Assembly (NCBI RefSeq): GCF_963678635.1
Contig: NC_087070.1
Location: 40,863,831 to 40,927,830, forward strand
From: Symsagittifera roscoffensis
Lineage: Eukaryota > Xenacoelomorpha > Acoela > Convolutidae
Reading direction: 5' to 3'
Length of the DNA: 64,000 nucleotides
Positions 1 to 11,092 of the stretch are shown here, one piece after another; the first letter of the stretch is position 1, and each line of letters starts with the position of its first letter. Under the pieces are notes generated by a model. The model had not been told where the DNA came from, did no database searches, and saw only the letters and a list, made by a program, of their open reading frames with translations. Position numbers and translations under genes: made by a program.

Positions 1-1512
1 CGTCGTTTTTGATTTTATTATATGGTTGTATTATAGTAGATTTCTGCCTCGTTTCGGTTCTGAGTTAGATCGGTTTCGGGTAGCTGACTGATTTACAACA
101 TTTCACTTCATACGTAATTTAAACCGTAATTATCAGAAATTAGAAGTCAACAAAGAATATCGAACTGACATAAATTTCGGTATTTAAAAGCAGAATTCAA
201 TGTCATAAAATACGCAAAATGAATACATTAATAAATCAATTTTAAAACAGCGCCTGAACAACTTTTGAACTTCTTTGTTTCGATCTTTTACTTTTTTCGC
301 ACACTGTTCTTCGTTCACCAGAAAAACCCATAGTTACAAACTTGGTTTTTTTCTCGCTATGAATTCTAGCGAGAACATAGTATGATTTTTTGGTGTTTCC
401 TGAAATTAGGAAGCGTTATCAAATGGGAGTTCAGACTTTTTTCAGGTTAACAACTTGCTTAGCAAAATTACTTGAGTCAATTGGTATTTTGGCTTATAAT
501 GACTTCAAATATCTGAGCGTCTCCGACACACTTAGTCTGGAGGAGGAAACGAACACGCCTGTGACGCCAAAGGTCCTGGGTTTGAATCTGACTATACCTG
601 TTTTTGGTTTCAAACGGGAAAAAGTCAGTTTCAAAAAATTGTCGGCTTAATGTTGCCTGCTTTTGTTTTGTCGGCTTGGCTGCCATTTTGTAAAAAAAAA
701 ATTTGAAGTTTTTTACCGTATAGTTGCTTTTAGTGTTCTGATTTACCTCTGCTGTTTGTAATTTTACTAAACTTGACTTATGTATTTTTTTTATTAAAAA
801 CCTTTCCTGCCCAAATGATTTTGGCCTAAATTTTATTGGTTTAGTAGCCTAATATCGAGTCGATTCAGCGGAAACATATTTTAAGCGCTGAGCTCTGGAT
901 CGCACAAAATGCTAAAAATCTTGATAGAATTCCGAACTTTTCGTTTTCCAGTTTTTCGTTTTCTTTTCATTTTTTCGACTTGATAGATATCGGCTTATTG
1001 GCCTCATATTTTGTCTTTCGACGAGCGAAAAAAAGTTTTGTGTATGTGCATCTGTTTTTTGATGTTGAGGTGAACTTAATGACTTCTTTTTAGTCTTAAA
1101 TGTTTGACTTTTTTATTTTTCTTATTTGGTCTTGATAGGTTTCGGCCCATTTTATATCGGCTTAGTGGCCTCATATGGTTTAATTTGAAGACCAAAGAAA
1201 GTTTTATGAGTGTTTGTGTGTGTTGAGGGTGAGATGGACTTATTAACTTCTCAGAAGTCTGAAGTTCAGTTGATTGTTTTCGGCTTAAAGTATTTCTGAC
1301 AAGGTATTGTATCGCAAGTGATGAGAAGCTCAACTTCGCCTCTGTGTGAATTGCTTTTTCGTAAAAAACATCAATGGTAATTCAATGATTACATGTTTTC
1401 TTTTAACATTCACTTGAGGTGCTTCTATTTATTTCAATTGTTTTAGCGCGACCACTTTTTACACTAGTTTTTTAACTTATCAAAAATGGCGGGACCATAC
1501 TTCGAAACGAAG
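1..1512. other. non-coding DNA upstream of the MICU-like exons
   Basis: No exon is convincing on either strand. The plus-strand ORF at 390-650 has no family resemblance and no clear splice context. The stretch is probably intron of the MICU-like gene whose last exons follow at 2226, because the first visible MICU exon starts in mid-domain and earlier exons must lie to the left. Related AT-rich segments near 960-1060 and 1110-1220 share wording such as 'tcggcttattggcctcatat' and look like a diverged local duplication. Confidence 0.5.
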
Positions 1513-1521
1513 TTAGCTAAA

Positions 1522-1967
1522 GGTTGCCGGACATCAAGCCGACGGGACTTCAAGCCGAATCGTAAAATTAGGGACTTGAAGCCGAAAATTTTGTCACTAA
1601 GTCATGAAATATGATTAATTTGAAAAAATTTTTTGAAGAATTTCGCAATTTCATTATCTTTATTCGGTAATTATTAGCGTTTTCATAAAATTAAAGCCTC
1701 CAAATGATGTTTAGGAAAGTTGAAAAATAAAACACGGTTGAAGGTAATTTTCTTGTTTTTAATTTATGCATTTCAAAAACCGGCTCATATTATTAACGGA
1801 TGCCAATCCCAAGTGATTCTTTGTGGACGCTTATTATGGAGTAAAATAGCTTTTGACAAGCAACGTTTTACAGAAGAAAAAATAATGATTTGAGGTGCTT
1901 GTAAAGTTTAATTTTCGGCTTGAAGTCCCTTCGGCTTGAAGTCCCGTCGGCTTGTTGTCCTAGACCC
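1522..1967. mobile_element. MULE-type MITE with 9-bp target duplication
   Basis: A 446-bp element bounded by inverted repeats. The left arm carries GGACATCAAGCCGACGGGAC and continues CTTCAAGCCGAA; the reverse complement of the right arm (about 1930-1960) matches it over 31 bases with one mismatch. A second inner pair (GGGACTTGAAGCCGAAAATT near 1571 against about 1914-1933) also matches. TTAGCTAAA occurs directly outside both ends (1513-1521 and 1968-1976). A 9-bp duplication with long TIRs and no ORF is the pattern of non-autonomous Mutator-like elements. The superfamily assignment is inferred from duplication length only. Confidence 0.8.
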
Positions 1968-2225
1968 TTAGCTAAAACCACAGAATAACGCTCTTCAATG
2001 ACATAAAAAAAACTTGACTGATTTTTTATTTTAAAAGTGAACTATATTTTGCAGGTTTTTCCAGCGGAATGAAAAAAATACGTATTAACCTAATTTTCTC
2101 AAAATATGTTTTTTTTAAAAAAAAACATCAATCATTAAAAACGTTTTTGAAAGGCAACATAATTTTTCTTTGAAACTCCGCGAGTACTTGGATTTTTTTT
2201 TGCAATTATGTTGTTTGTGTTGCAG

Positions 2226-2424
2226 CGCATCCCGCTAGAAGACGTGTACGCTTTTTGGGACGTGTTGACCCGACTGAATGAGGTCGAACATGCAATCACT
2301 TTCTGGACACTCAGTGGGGCTCCGATCGACAAGGACACGTTCAAACATGTTACTCGCATAGTAGGCAAAAGAGAGCTGAACGAACACCTAGTCGAAGTCC
2401 TCTTCCAGCTGTTCGACGACAACG
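2226..2424 (+). CDS. MICU-family mitochondrial calcium uptake protein, penultimate exon
   Basis: This exon encodes the helical segment and start of the C-terminal EF-hand of a MICU1/2/3-like protein. These are Ca2+-sensing subunits in the mitochondrial intermembrane space that gate the calcium uniporter. The reading begins RIPLEDVYAFWDVLTRLNEV and includes GAPIDKDTFKHVTRIV, ELNEHLVEVLFQLFDDNG. Spacing and residues match the MICU pattern known from MICU1 (GASLDK...VAR...ELSDH...FALFDCDGNG). The acceptor is tgttgcag before 2226 in phase 0, and the donor is AACG|GTGAGC at 2425. The EF-hand loop is split after its fourth residue and completed by the next exon. Which paralogue this is cannot be decided. 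Confidence 0.85.
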
Positions 2425-3031
2425 GTGAGCCTATATATTCGAGATCTACTACCTATTTTACCTACGGAAAGTCGAGGAGTAATGATTGCCATATGTTTTT
2501 ACAGAATTACGATGTGAAAGCCTTGATTAAGAGCACTTTCATGACATTCGAAAGTAAGGAAGTTACTGAATGCATGCTTAATTTTTGGGGAAATTTGTTA
2601 CATATGTTCTGTTAGTTGATATGCTATGAGCTCCACAATCAGGATTACGAGTACATTTTTGAGAAAAAACTCAAGCTCAGAGCAGGCGCGAATCTAGGAA
2701 TTTCTCGAGGGAGGAGGCGGATTTTCAAAAAAAAATTTGAAAAAAGGCGTTTTAGGCACTTTTTGGAAAATTTCGAGCAAAAAATCGCGTTTTTTCGGCG
2801 CGCGCTCCCCCCTCAAAATGAGTATAGATTGGCTCCTTTAAAAAAATTTTAAGGTCAGTCAGCCAAAAATGGATATCTTAAAATAGTGAAGAATTTATTT
2901 GCCAAAATTTGTTTTCCAAAATTATAAGAAAATTGTTCGAAATGATTCAATTATTTTATTTTTGCGGTTTGTTTGAATTTATCAACTGTTTTAATAAGTA
3001 TTTTTTGGCTATGTTTTGTGTGTGTGAATAG
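2425..3031 (+). other. MICU-like gene last intron
   Basis: A 607-bp GT-AG intron (gtgagc...gaatag) in phase 1. It contains a truncated, inverted copy of the hAT-like MITE family at about 2683-2885. The ORF reading through 2616-2852 is MITE sequence, not exon. Confidence 0.8.
2683..2885 (-). mobile_element. truncated hAT-like MITE copy
   Basis: It starts CAGGCGCGAATCTAGGA, the family's terminal motif. It carries the family body in inverse orientation: ggcgttttaggcac, ttcggcgcgcgctcccccctcaaaatgagtatag and ggctcctttaaaa. Compare the complete copy at 47160-47568. The other terminus is missing. Confidence 0.7.
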
Positions 3032-3204
3032 GCGACGGCATGCTTACTCATCAGGAGTTCTTTGATGTGATGAAGAGGAGGGTTTGGCGAAATTTGAGGA
3101 GGCGGAGAGACATGGGGCTGCACCGTCTGCTGAGTGCGTGTGGCACCTGTCTCAAAACTACAGACTTCCTCACACCACTCAAGAAAACGATCGGTTGGAA
3201 CTGA
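3032..3204 (+). CDS. MICU-family protein, C-terminal exon
   Basis: The exon completes the last EF-hand loop: D-D-N-G joined to D-G-M-L-T-H-Q-E gives a canonical 12-residue loop with acidic or amide ligands at 1, 3 and 5, Gly6, Leu8 and Glu12. It continues FFDVMKRRVWRNLRRRRDMG, equivalent to the MICU1 segment following its last EF-hand (FVSIMKQR...KDMGF). The basic RRRR run just before DMG is a local feature. The protein ends ...LTPLKKTIGWN with TGA at 3202-3204. The acceptor is tgtgaatag|GC and the phase is consistent with the previous exon. The tail is short, as in MICU proteins generally. Confidence 0.85.
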
Positions 3205-3287
3205 ATGGAAAAATGCATTGGATCGATTGGCAGTCACGTTTGTAGCAGTCGGAGTCTGGAATTGTAATGAAAACTCACGATCTTTTG

Positions 3288-3325
3288 AATAAACATATCG
3301 CTAAAACTCTGTGAAGCGAAATAAA
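3288..3325 (+). terminator. poly(A) signals of the MICU-like gene
   Basis: Two AATAAA hexamers lie 84 and 116 bases after the stop codon (3288-3293 and 3320-3325). Either would give a 3'UTR of roughly 100-140 bases. Confidence 0.6.
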
Positions 3326-3679
3326 AGTTAATGCTCCTCATAATTGTTTAAACCTGTTTATAAATTAGATAGCTCAAATAATTAAAAATGTTAAATTGTT
3401 GCTCCGAATCTCGAAAAAGTGAAGTCATTGTAGTCCATGTTCATGATAGCATTACATTGAGTTCTAATCACACTAGCGGACTGAAGTGAGCGTTAGTTTT
3501 ATACTACTATTTTTTTTAAACCTAAGTCACAAATTGTGGTGCCAATTTTGGGGCTCTTTTACGGCTTTTTGATAGCCTGTGCTTTGACTTTCAAATAGTA
3601 ATAAGTTAACACAGTTGCTGCCTTATAAATTCATCAATTGAACCGAAAAAAGTGATTTGTTTCAAACAACATAACAAAC

Positions 3680-3755
3680 AAAGCGGTCGAGAGGGCAGTT
3701 CGTGAGACTAGAATGCTCGAGTTTGTAGGTTCGATCCCCATAGGTAGCAATGTTT
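3680..3755 (+). repeat. tRNA-derived SINE-like fragment
   Basis: AGCGGTCGAGAGGGC resembles a pol III A-box region, and GGTTCGATCCC 30 bases on is a near-perfect B box / T-arm, followed by ccataggtagca. The 5' acceptor strand that should pair with that 3' end is absent, so this is not an intact tRNA gene. A retroposed tRNA head is the simplest reading. Confidence 0.45.
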
Positions 3756-5122
3756 AATTAATTCGAGGCTTATTTCTATATTTTCTTAATTCTATTTATT
3801 AAGCTGCTTTGTAGTCGTCTGCCCGCAAGTATTTGCAAGGCGCAGCTTCACCTCTGTAAAGATAGTATTCTCCTAAATAGCTTCACATTCAATGGAAGTA
3901 ATTTCTTCGACATCAAATTGATGCAAGCTTATTGGTCTAAGTATTGAGTTGGTTGCCGCTATTAACAGGGCCGAAGGCTTGTGTTTGCCTGTAGAATTGC
4001 ACTTTCCAGAAAAAAAAGACTGCACACATGTACGCCAGCGAGTGAAAAAAAACAGCTTGCTTTCATAGAATTAGTTATGGCCAATGTAATTTCAAGCGTC
4101 TGATTCTGTTAACATCCCACAGCTAATTTCCTGGTTTATAAAGATAAAACGTTAAGGCTCGAGCCCAGTTGGGTGCTTTTGGCTTATTTTTGCCGTAGAA
4201 AAATCTAATTTTTAAGTGTAAAAGAACGAACTGATTGTCAACTTGCGTAGGTCGTATTGATTTTTTTTGTTTTTTTTTGAGGAAAAAGTATTCACATTTT
4301 TTTCACGCTCGCTTTGTTTTTTCACCATGTCAATTGATTTATTTTAAGTTTCATTTATTTTGCCTTAAAAAAGCATTCCACACTATCGAACAGCAAAAAT
4401 TGGAAGGTAAGAAAAAAAACGTGATTGGCTTGTAATTTCAAATCTGGTGGTTTTCATTTTTTCCAAAAAGAATGACAAAAAATATTAGAAGTCGGTGAAC
4501 ATAGTGAAGGCTATATAGATTGTGATAGTTTTTTCGAAGGAAAATTTGTTTTTTTTTATTGGGTTGACTTTGGTTTCTTCACTATCGAACAGTATCAGTT
4601 GAAAAATAGAGAATAACGAGATCGACTTCTATTCTAGAAAAAAAAAAGATTTCAATTAACATGTTTTACCAGAGAAATAAAAACTTAAGTCCTGTTTTCT
4701 CAAACTGACTTAGTTGTATCATAACCGTGTCAAAAATAGTTTGTTCTTGAAATTTAATGACTTAAAGGCCATATAGTTGTTTCTTTGAAAGTTAAGTTTT
4801 TCCATGAAAAACTAGTTCATTTTTTCTGTTTCTTTTCATTTATTGTCTCTTACAATTAGCTATGTTCAATTGATGCAATTTTCTCCAAATGGGAAAACTC
4901 TAAATGAAAAAGACCCATCATAATTGCCTTGAAGTTTGAAGAGTTTGTATGTGATATACCATAAATAAACCATAATTTACAGTCTGCTTCTTTCGGTTTT
5001 CCTGATTTCGTTCATTTTGTCTGTTAAGTTTTGATTTTTTAAACTGTTTTGTTTCGATCACTTTTTGAAGCAAAGAAAGATTTTTCTACCATTTAAAAGA
5101 TAGTCGTCTTACATTTTCCGTG

Positions 5123-5461
5123 TTATTCTTGATGTATTACCCTTGTGATAATCAAGGATATTACAATCGAGTACAAGCCTTTTTGCTTGTAAACAACTTT
5201 GTTTACAAGATCTCCAAATTTTAAGATCTCAATTTTTAGTTGAAGTTGCATGTTTAGCGGCTGTAATTCAACAGCTGGTCTAGAGCTAACGAAGTAATAC
5301 TGGTTATGCAGCTGAAAAACGTTTGATATAAATTGATTTATGGGCGACTTTATTGATTTCGTCCCAATTTTTGTCAGCTTAATTGCCGGGTGGTTTATTT
5401 CTGTAGTTTTTTCAAGGGTAAATATATATAATTCATGGTTTCCTGGTTTTATACGCGCCAT
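5123..5461 (-). CDS. unrecognised 112-aa ORF
   Basis: An ORF starting MARIKPGNHELYIF with fairly protein-like composition and charged/hydrophobic alternation, unusually long for this AT-rich spacer. It lies just downstream of the large minus-strand gene on the same strand and may sit in that gene's 3'UTR or be a transposon relic. I recognise no family. Chance is possible. Confidence 0.2.
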   Translation of the reverse strand: MARIKPGNHELYIFTLEKTTEINHPAIKLTKIGTKSIKSPINQFISNVFQLHNQYYFVSSRPAVELQPLNMQLQLKIEILKFGDLVNKVVYKQKGLYSIVISLIITRVIHQE

Positions 5462-5824
5462 TGTTTTTTGTTAGAAAAAAAATTGCTAAAAGTTCTTTTT
5501 AATTTCAGTTCGTTTTCTTTGTTAAAGGAAGATAAACTCCACTATCGACCAGCAAAAGTGTAAAATGTGAGAATAACGAAAAACGTGAAGGACTTCCAGT
5601 TTCTTAAATGGTAGTCATATTTCAGATTTCCCAGCAAAATATAAAATTTACCTATCGAGTTCTGTCAAATTGTGTTAATTTGTCAAAAATTTATCAATCA
5701 TAAATTGCTCTAGAAGTTTAAAGCGTTTTGAGGTACATCATGTTACGCGACTGAAAAACGAAGGAGAAATCAAATATTTAAATCCAATTCAATTTAGTTC
5801 AATCCTTGAAATCATTGAAGAGTT

Positions 5825-6345
5825 TCATAACGTTGGGAAAGGGTCTTTGGGCTGTATGTATGGGTGTGTTGCATATTTAGGTCTATTGCTCCGTTTCGAG
5901 GTTGAATCTCCCCCTGCACTGCTAACAGTCTCCGCTTTTTGCCCCCCTGTGTTCATAACTGTAGCATTCATCTGCTGACTATTCCAGAGATCCACTTTTT
6001 TCTTGCCACTCCCTCCCCCTCTCATCTCCATTGTGATTTCGTCCATCACAACATGCGGGTTCTTTCTCAATTTAACACTTTTCAACGCTTTTCCCGACTT
6101 CTCACAGATTGAGTTTATATCATAAGCTACTGCTACAATAACACCCTGGGTTAGGTCGAACACTTCGCGAAGGATTTCCAGCGAGCGGTCCTCGATTTTG
6201 AGGAAGACATTTTTGGATATTTCGTCCCACTCCATGCACTCTCGCAGTTTCTCCTGAGTCAGTTCGTCCAGATTGGAAGGGGCCAGAGCTCCGACTCTCT
6301 CCAGCGATTTGTTGATTTTGTAGCGATATGCATTTCCCATCATCC
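5825..6345 (-). CDS. unidentified large gene, exon 21 (C-terminus)
   Basis: Residues about 1258-1430. The acceptor is aattttaag|GG; the first two bases complete a Gly codon with exon 20. It begins MMGNAYRYKINKSLERVGAL. A charged helical part (LKIEDRSLEILREVFDLTQG, DINSICEKSGKALKSVKLRK) is followed by a Gly/Ser/Lys-rich disordered tail ending PYIQPKDPFPTL and a TAA stop. It is the longest exon, as is usual for a terminal one. Confidence 0.75.
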
Positions 6346-6751
6346 CTTAAAATTGAAGTTCAAAAACAGTTGGTTGTTTCTTCTTCATTTGCATATGACA
6401 CCAATTTTTTTGCAAAAGAATCTGCACCTGAGTATTTTCCTATGAAAAAGCGTCAAATTTAATCATTGTATCAGAACCGTTTTTAAGGATTTTATTTGTC
6501 CATTTTGGTCCTAGCCCTACGTTCACCTTCAGTTAGCCCCTCCTCCCCCTCCCCCACCCTCCCAAAAAAAATCAAAACAACAAATAAGCGAGAAACAACT
6601 GAAAGTTAATTGTGCGTTATTAAACTAACTTCTTCTGTGAAGAATGAAAAAATTTTTAAATTACTAGTCGCCAAAAACTGGCATCCAATGAATGACTCAC
6701 AGTGCTCCTCCATTCCAACCCTCCCCTCCCCCCCCCCCTACACAGACTGAC

Positions 6752-6977
6752 CTAAACTGACACTTTTGAGAGGACTCTTCTCCTCTTCGTAGGGGGACTC
6801 AATGGCGTAGATTATCAGTTCCTGCAGACTCTTGTTCAGCACATTGCAGTACTCCAACATACCCACTGTGCTATTACTCATCCTCCAGCAGCTGGCCACG
6901 TGATCAAATGTGCCCTGGAGTAGAGAGCGGGTGCACAGCCACCGGTAGGCCGAAAGCAGGTCCACTTCCCGCTTGGC
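6752..6977 (-). CDS. unidentified large gene, exon 20
   Basis: Residues about 1183-1257. The acceptor is gtttttag|GCC in phase 0 and the donor is TTTAG|GTCAGT in phase 1. It reads AKREVDLLSAYRWLCTRSLL, then STVGMLEYCNVLNKSLQELI: amphipathic helices with several Cys and Leu. The coding sequence is distinctly more GC-rich than the flanking C-tract and AT-rich introns. Confidence 0.75.
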
Positions 6978-7105
6978 CTAAAAACAAACCTGCTGTAAAT
7001 ATGACATATGACAAACCTGCTAAATAAGTCGTGCTGTGAAATATAGACCCACGGAAAAATCGCTAGTTAGGAACAACAGATTTGTTATTCAGCAGGGTAG
7101 GGACC

Positions 7106-7119
7106 GGGGGGGGGGGGGG
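7106..7119. repeat. poly-G tract in intron 19
   Basis: An uninterrupted run of about 14 G between exons 19 and 20. It is one of several long G or C homopolymers close to exons of this gene. Confidence 0.9.
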
Positions 7120-7223
7120 TACCGACAACGGACGGAGTGGTTGGATAGGGAGGGGGCTCTGATTGGCGCTTAATTGGGCAGAAATTGAGGAGGGATTAAA
7201 TTATTTTTGGATGTTGAATGTGC

Positions 7224-7392
7224 CTTCTGGATGCGTTTGTTGATGTCGTTGACTGCATTGCGGATATTTGGTCTGTTGCATGGGTCCTGCTGGAGAGGGG
7301 GTCCCGCCTGCTGGAAATGGAAGGCCGCTTTGGCTCGCAGCCAGAACATGTTCGTGTGCAGATTGGCCCAGTCAGACACGAAGAACAACTCC
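7224..7392 (-). CDS. unidentified large gene, exon 19 (possible GC donor)
   Basis: Residues about 1126-1182. The acceptor is cgtgtag|G; phase 2 from exon 18 is completed to Arg. It reads RELFFVSDWANLHTNMFWLR, then KAAFHFQQAG, NIRNAVNDINKRIQK. No GT donor follows the coding stretch in an acceptable frame. The best phase-0 end is CAGAAG|GCACAT, a GC donor. The alternative AATGCA|GTCAAC would drop 12 well-behaved residues. Confidence 0.65.
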
Positions 7393-7858
7393 CTACACGT
7401 AAGAAAATAAACCAATCTAAAAATATGTTTTGTGTTTGAATTGAACATAACATTCAAACGCATAATATTATCGAAAAAGAATATCTGCGAAAATAGCTTT
7501 AAATTGGGAGATCAAGAAAATAATTATGAGGCAAACTTGACTTCCTCGCTTCTAGAATATTCCTCGTAGAATATCCCTCGTAAAATTGATGACCAACGCG
7601 CACAATGTGACACAAGAAACATAATACCCCATTTGGAATTAAAGTCTTGTCACAAAGGTGGCGCATGTAGGTTTTTCTCGAGAGGCAAAAGCGGATTTTC
7701 AAATAAATTTCGAATATTTTGTCCTCGATCTTAATATTTTGAGGTCGAACAAATTGATTGCCCGAGCGCTCCCAGAATGCTAAAAAGACCCAATTTAACA
7801 AAACTTTCTGCGTTCATAGGCTCTTTTTTGTGAATATTTTTACTGTAACATAGTATAT

Positions 7859-8008
7859 AAACCTTGCAAGATTATTGCAATTTTGTTACAAGTTAATGCA
7901 TTCTTCAAACCTGTTCGGAATGCGAAACTGCAAGATTGCTTACTAGATTTTATTCTCTTCTCATATACAGTTTGGAATGTAAAAACTTGCAAGATTCTTG
8001 CAAGGTTT
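7859..8008. repeat. short inverted-repeat element (TTGCAAGA family)
   Basis: The left arm AACCTTGCAAGATTATTGCAA (7859-7880) matches the reverse complement of the right arm (7987-8008) at 19 of 21 bases. TTGCAAGAATCTTGCAA is itself palindromic. A shorter relative lies at about 23124-23180. Confidence 0.55.
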
Positions 8009-8800
8009 GCATTCCCTTACTAACGTAGACAACTATAGTTTGATCAAGAGAATTTGAAGTAGTTTGGGGTGAGGAGAATTTACACACGAGGAAACTGACT
8101 AAGTTGCAAGCCCGCATTGATCTCCATACTCCGAGTAATACAATTCAATATATATGGAGCTTAGGAAAAATGCTAGTCATACAATTCCCTTAAACGGAGA
8201 ATGCTGGCCATAGAGTTTCAATGCAATTTTTAAACTTGACATACGTATTTGCCATAGATGCGAATCATGTGACAAGCATTTTTTTGGTCATTACAAAAGC
8301 CTTTTACGTTTTATGTATAAGGTTTTTGTACCTCACTTGTTGAGGCCAGCGACTTAGGTCCAGATTCTCACGACCGGCAATTTTTCGGCATGCCCATTTT
8401 TTGCCACCAAATTTTGTCAATGTCCAGCTTTTGCAACCAAAGTATGGCATTTCCTGACTTTCGCGAGCAAAACATCCATCGCGACTTTTGCAATCGAGGT
8501 GGAGAAGAAGCGACTAATATGCAAAATGTCCAGATTTTTGGAAATGAAACTGGCCATTTCTAGACTTTCGCGACAGATTAAAACCATCTGTTTACTTTTC
8601 CAAAAAATTAAACGCTGCTTCAATTGTTACTTATACTGAGATGTTGTATTGAAAATGCCAAAAATTCATTTAATTGTCTGTGAAAAATTGATTAAAAACA
8701 TACAAAACAAAAATAGCTGGTTGGTGTGTAACTAGCCCAGACAGTTTTAAAAAAAAATACATAAAAAGTTTTTTTCATGTTTTTTTTTAAACTAAAAGTG

Positions 8801-9390
8801 TTTTGTTTTGCGCGTGGTGTGATGAAAGGATCTGCGGAAAACCTCAAGTTTGAGTATATTCGCCAGTCACAGTGAAATAGGTCAATCTGGTACTGGGTTT
8901 TTCAGAAAAATGACTAGAAAAAACTCAAGAAATTTTTTTTTTCGCATAAGTTTTTTGATTTTGATATTTTTTATTTCAAAAATGTCGCTAAAAAGAAAAA
9001 TTTAAATGAAGTGTCAAGGTTTATCCCTCTATGATAAGCCTTCTTGTTGGCTTGAATTGCTCGCAATTAGACTAAAACTCAAAAACTTCAAACCGGTTTT
9101 TCTCAACACTCGGGCATTTTTTGATAATTTTTTACTGTCGTTCGAATCAAGATCGAAAAGACTTTAATAGGATTTATCATTCTCTTAATTACTATGAGTA
9201 TTTGTGGTAAATTTTTTGGTCAAAACACAAAATAAGCTTGCTTGTTTATTTCATTCGCTCAAAATTAGACCAAAAATCAAAATTTTCACCCGGTTTTTCT
9301 CAACGATGAGGAAACTTTTTCAAAGTTTTGAAAATTTGTTTGAATGACGACTAAAAGGGCTTTAATATGACCATTAATTACTCATCTTTC
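8801..9390. repeat. dispersed repeat, copy 1 of a close duplication
   Basis: From ttttgttttgcgcgtggtgt to ggctttaatatga this segment recurs almost base for base 886 bases downstream (9687-10279). It includes 'aaaccggtttttctcaacactcggg'. More diverged copies lie at about 18545-18830 and 19060-19620. No ORF of interest; the short ORF at 9870 in copy 2 is in frame only by chance. Confidence 0.85.
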
Positions 9391-9686
9391 GACCATATTA
9401 GATAATTATTTGTGGTACCTGTTTCTGCGTGGAAAACAAAAAAAACTAAAGCACCCGAACACAAAGTTCCTCCCCATTTTCAATAGTTGGAAGAAAAAAG
9501 CAAGAAAAAAACGGAAATATGCATTGAAAAACAAACATATGCACTTTTAACACAGAAGCGAAGTAGAAACTTCGCAAGCACCAGCGAGAAAGCGCCAAAG
9601 ATCCAGGAGCTTTAAAATGCACAAAAACCCAAATTTAACATCTAATAAAATTCAAATTTTCAAATGGTTGGAACAAACTACAATTG

Positions 9687-10279
9687 TTTTGTTTTGCGCG
9701 TGGTGTGATGAAAGGATCTACAGAAAACATGAAATTTAAGTATATTCACTAGTCACAGTAAAATAGGTGAATCTGGCACTGGGTTTTTTGGGAAAAATGA
9801 CTAGAAAAAACTTCAAGAAAAGTTTTTTTTTCGCTTAAGTTTTTTGATTTTCATTTTTTTTTTTCAAAAATGTCGCTAAAAAGAAAAATTTTAATGAAGT
9901 GTCAAGGTTTATCCCTCTATGATAAGCCTTCTTGTTGGCTTGAATTGCTCGCAATTAGACTAAAACTCAAAAACTTCAAACCGGTTTTTCTCAACACTCG
10001 GGTATTTTTTGATAACTTTTTACTGTCGTTCGAATCAAGATCGAAAAGGCTTTAATAAGATTTATCATTCTCTTAATTACTATGAGTATTTGTGGTAAAT
10101 TTTTTGGTCAAAACACAAAATAAGCTTGCTGGTTTATTTCATTCGCTCAAAATTAGACCAAAAATCAAAATTTTCACCCGGTTTTTCTCAACGATGAGGA
10201 AACTTTTTCAAAGTTTTGGAAATTTGTTTGAATGACGACTAAAGGGGCTTTAATATGACTATTAATTACTTGTCTTTCG
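9687..10279. repeat. dispersed repeat, copy 2 of a close duplication
   Basis: Direct repeat of 8801-9390, differing by scattered substitutions (for example gatctgcgg versus gatctacag). Both copies lie in intron 18 of the large gene. Confidence 0.85.
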
Positions 10280-10488
10280 TCAGGCGTTTTTCAATTTCAT
10301 TATTTATGGTAGTTGTTTTTTCATAGTTTCGTTTTCGTCAGGTTTTTGCATTTTTGCTTGCTAGCGAAAGTCGTAGTGAAAATCGAATTTATTGAAATTT
10401 AGTCACGACAGCCAAGAAATAATCTTTTTCAGGCAGTCTGAAAATAGAGAAAATTTGATTGCACAAGACTTGACATAAAAAAAACGAC

Positions 10489-10655
10489 CTCGGACGGGAA
10501 GCCGTGACTAAAAGTCGAGAATATTTGGTTTTGTGAGAATTTAAAACAACGTGCCTGTCTGTTTCATTCTCGTTGACGTAGTGCAGTTTGAGGTGCTTCA
10601 CTACCGGAATGTATCGCCAATCTTCTACCACGTATGTCTTGATATAGACCGGTTC
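10489..10655 (-). CDS. unidentified large gene, exon 18
   Basis: Residues about 1071-1125. The acceptor is ttctgtag|GAA in phase 0. It reads EPVYIKTYVVEDWRYIPVVK, then HLKLHYVNENETDRHVV, and ends in CCGAG|GTCGTT (phase 2), which joins in frame to exon 19. Contains alternating beta-like and charged segments. Confidence 0.65.
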
Positions 10656-10742
10656 CTACAGAAACAACAGAAACAAATAAATAGAAACAAATAAACAGGC
10701 TTGATCAAGAATGCGAATCATTTGTGATGCAATTTTCATCAA

Positions 10743-10835
10743 TTATGTCGATTTAAAAAAAAAGGTCGACAAAAGTTTCGAAAATTTTTTGAAAATCCGC
10801 CCCCCCCCCCCTCGATAAAATCCAAGATCCTACCA
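10743..10835. mobile_element. terminal fragment of the hAT-like MITE family
   Basis: It carries aaaggtcgacaaaagtttcg, then aaaatccgcc followed by a C run and 'gataaaatccaagatcc'. This is the family's 3' module, seen complete near 47520-47568. Confidence 0.5.
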
Positions 10836-11092
10836 TGAGATTCTGTTATTAGCAGTTTTTTTCTTAATCTCTTTCATTTCTGTTAATTCCAGTGATGACG
10901 AGTTATTTCGAATATTCGCTCTATCGGATCTTTGAACACTCAAAATTCATGAATCTATCCATAGCTAACAGAAGAGCAATCTTTCGCCTTCAGTTCAATT
11001 TAAAAAATGTTGTTTTTTTTTGTCCTTGGCTTGTTCTACCAATAGCTTTGTCTACTTATCATCACAAGCAAAACAATCAGAAGTCTTCCGAC

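Larger units (their letters stand above)
3326..5824. other. spacer between convergent genes
   Basis: AT-rich sequence without a supported gene. It contains a tRNA-derived SINE-like fragment at 3680-3755. A diverged repeat carries 'cactatcgaacagcaaaa' or close variants near 4380, 4578 and 5533, each followed by 'gagaataacga'-like text. A minus-strand ORF at 5123-5461 is listed separately. The 3'UTR of the large minus-strand gene must lie here; TTTATT (AATAAA on the minus strand) occurs near 5350 and 5393. Confidence 0.5.

Noticed and set aside
2616-2852. 78-codon ORF after the MICU penultimate exon
   Set aside because: It lies in the intron and consists of the truncated hAT-like MITE.
3680-3755. 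functional tRNA gene
   Set aside because: The B box and partial A box are present, but the 5' acceptor strand does not pair with the 3' end and no anticodon stem is convincing.
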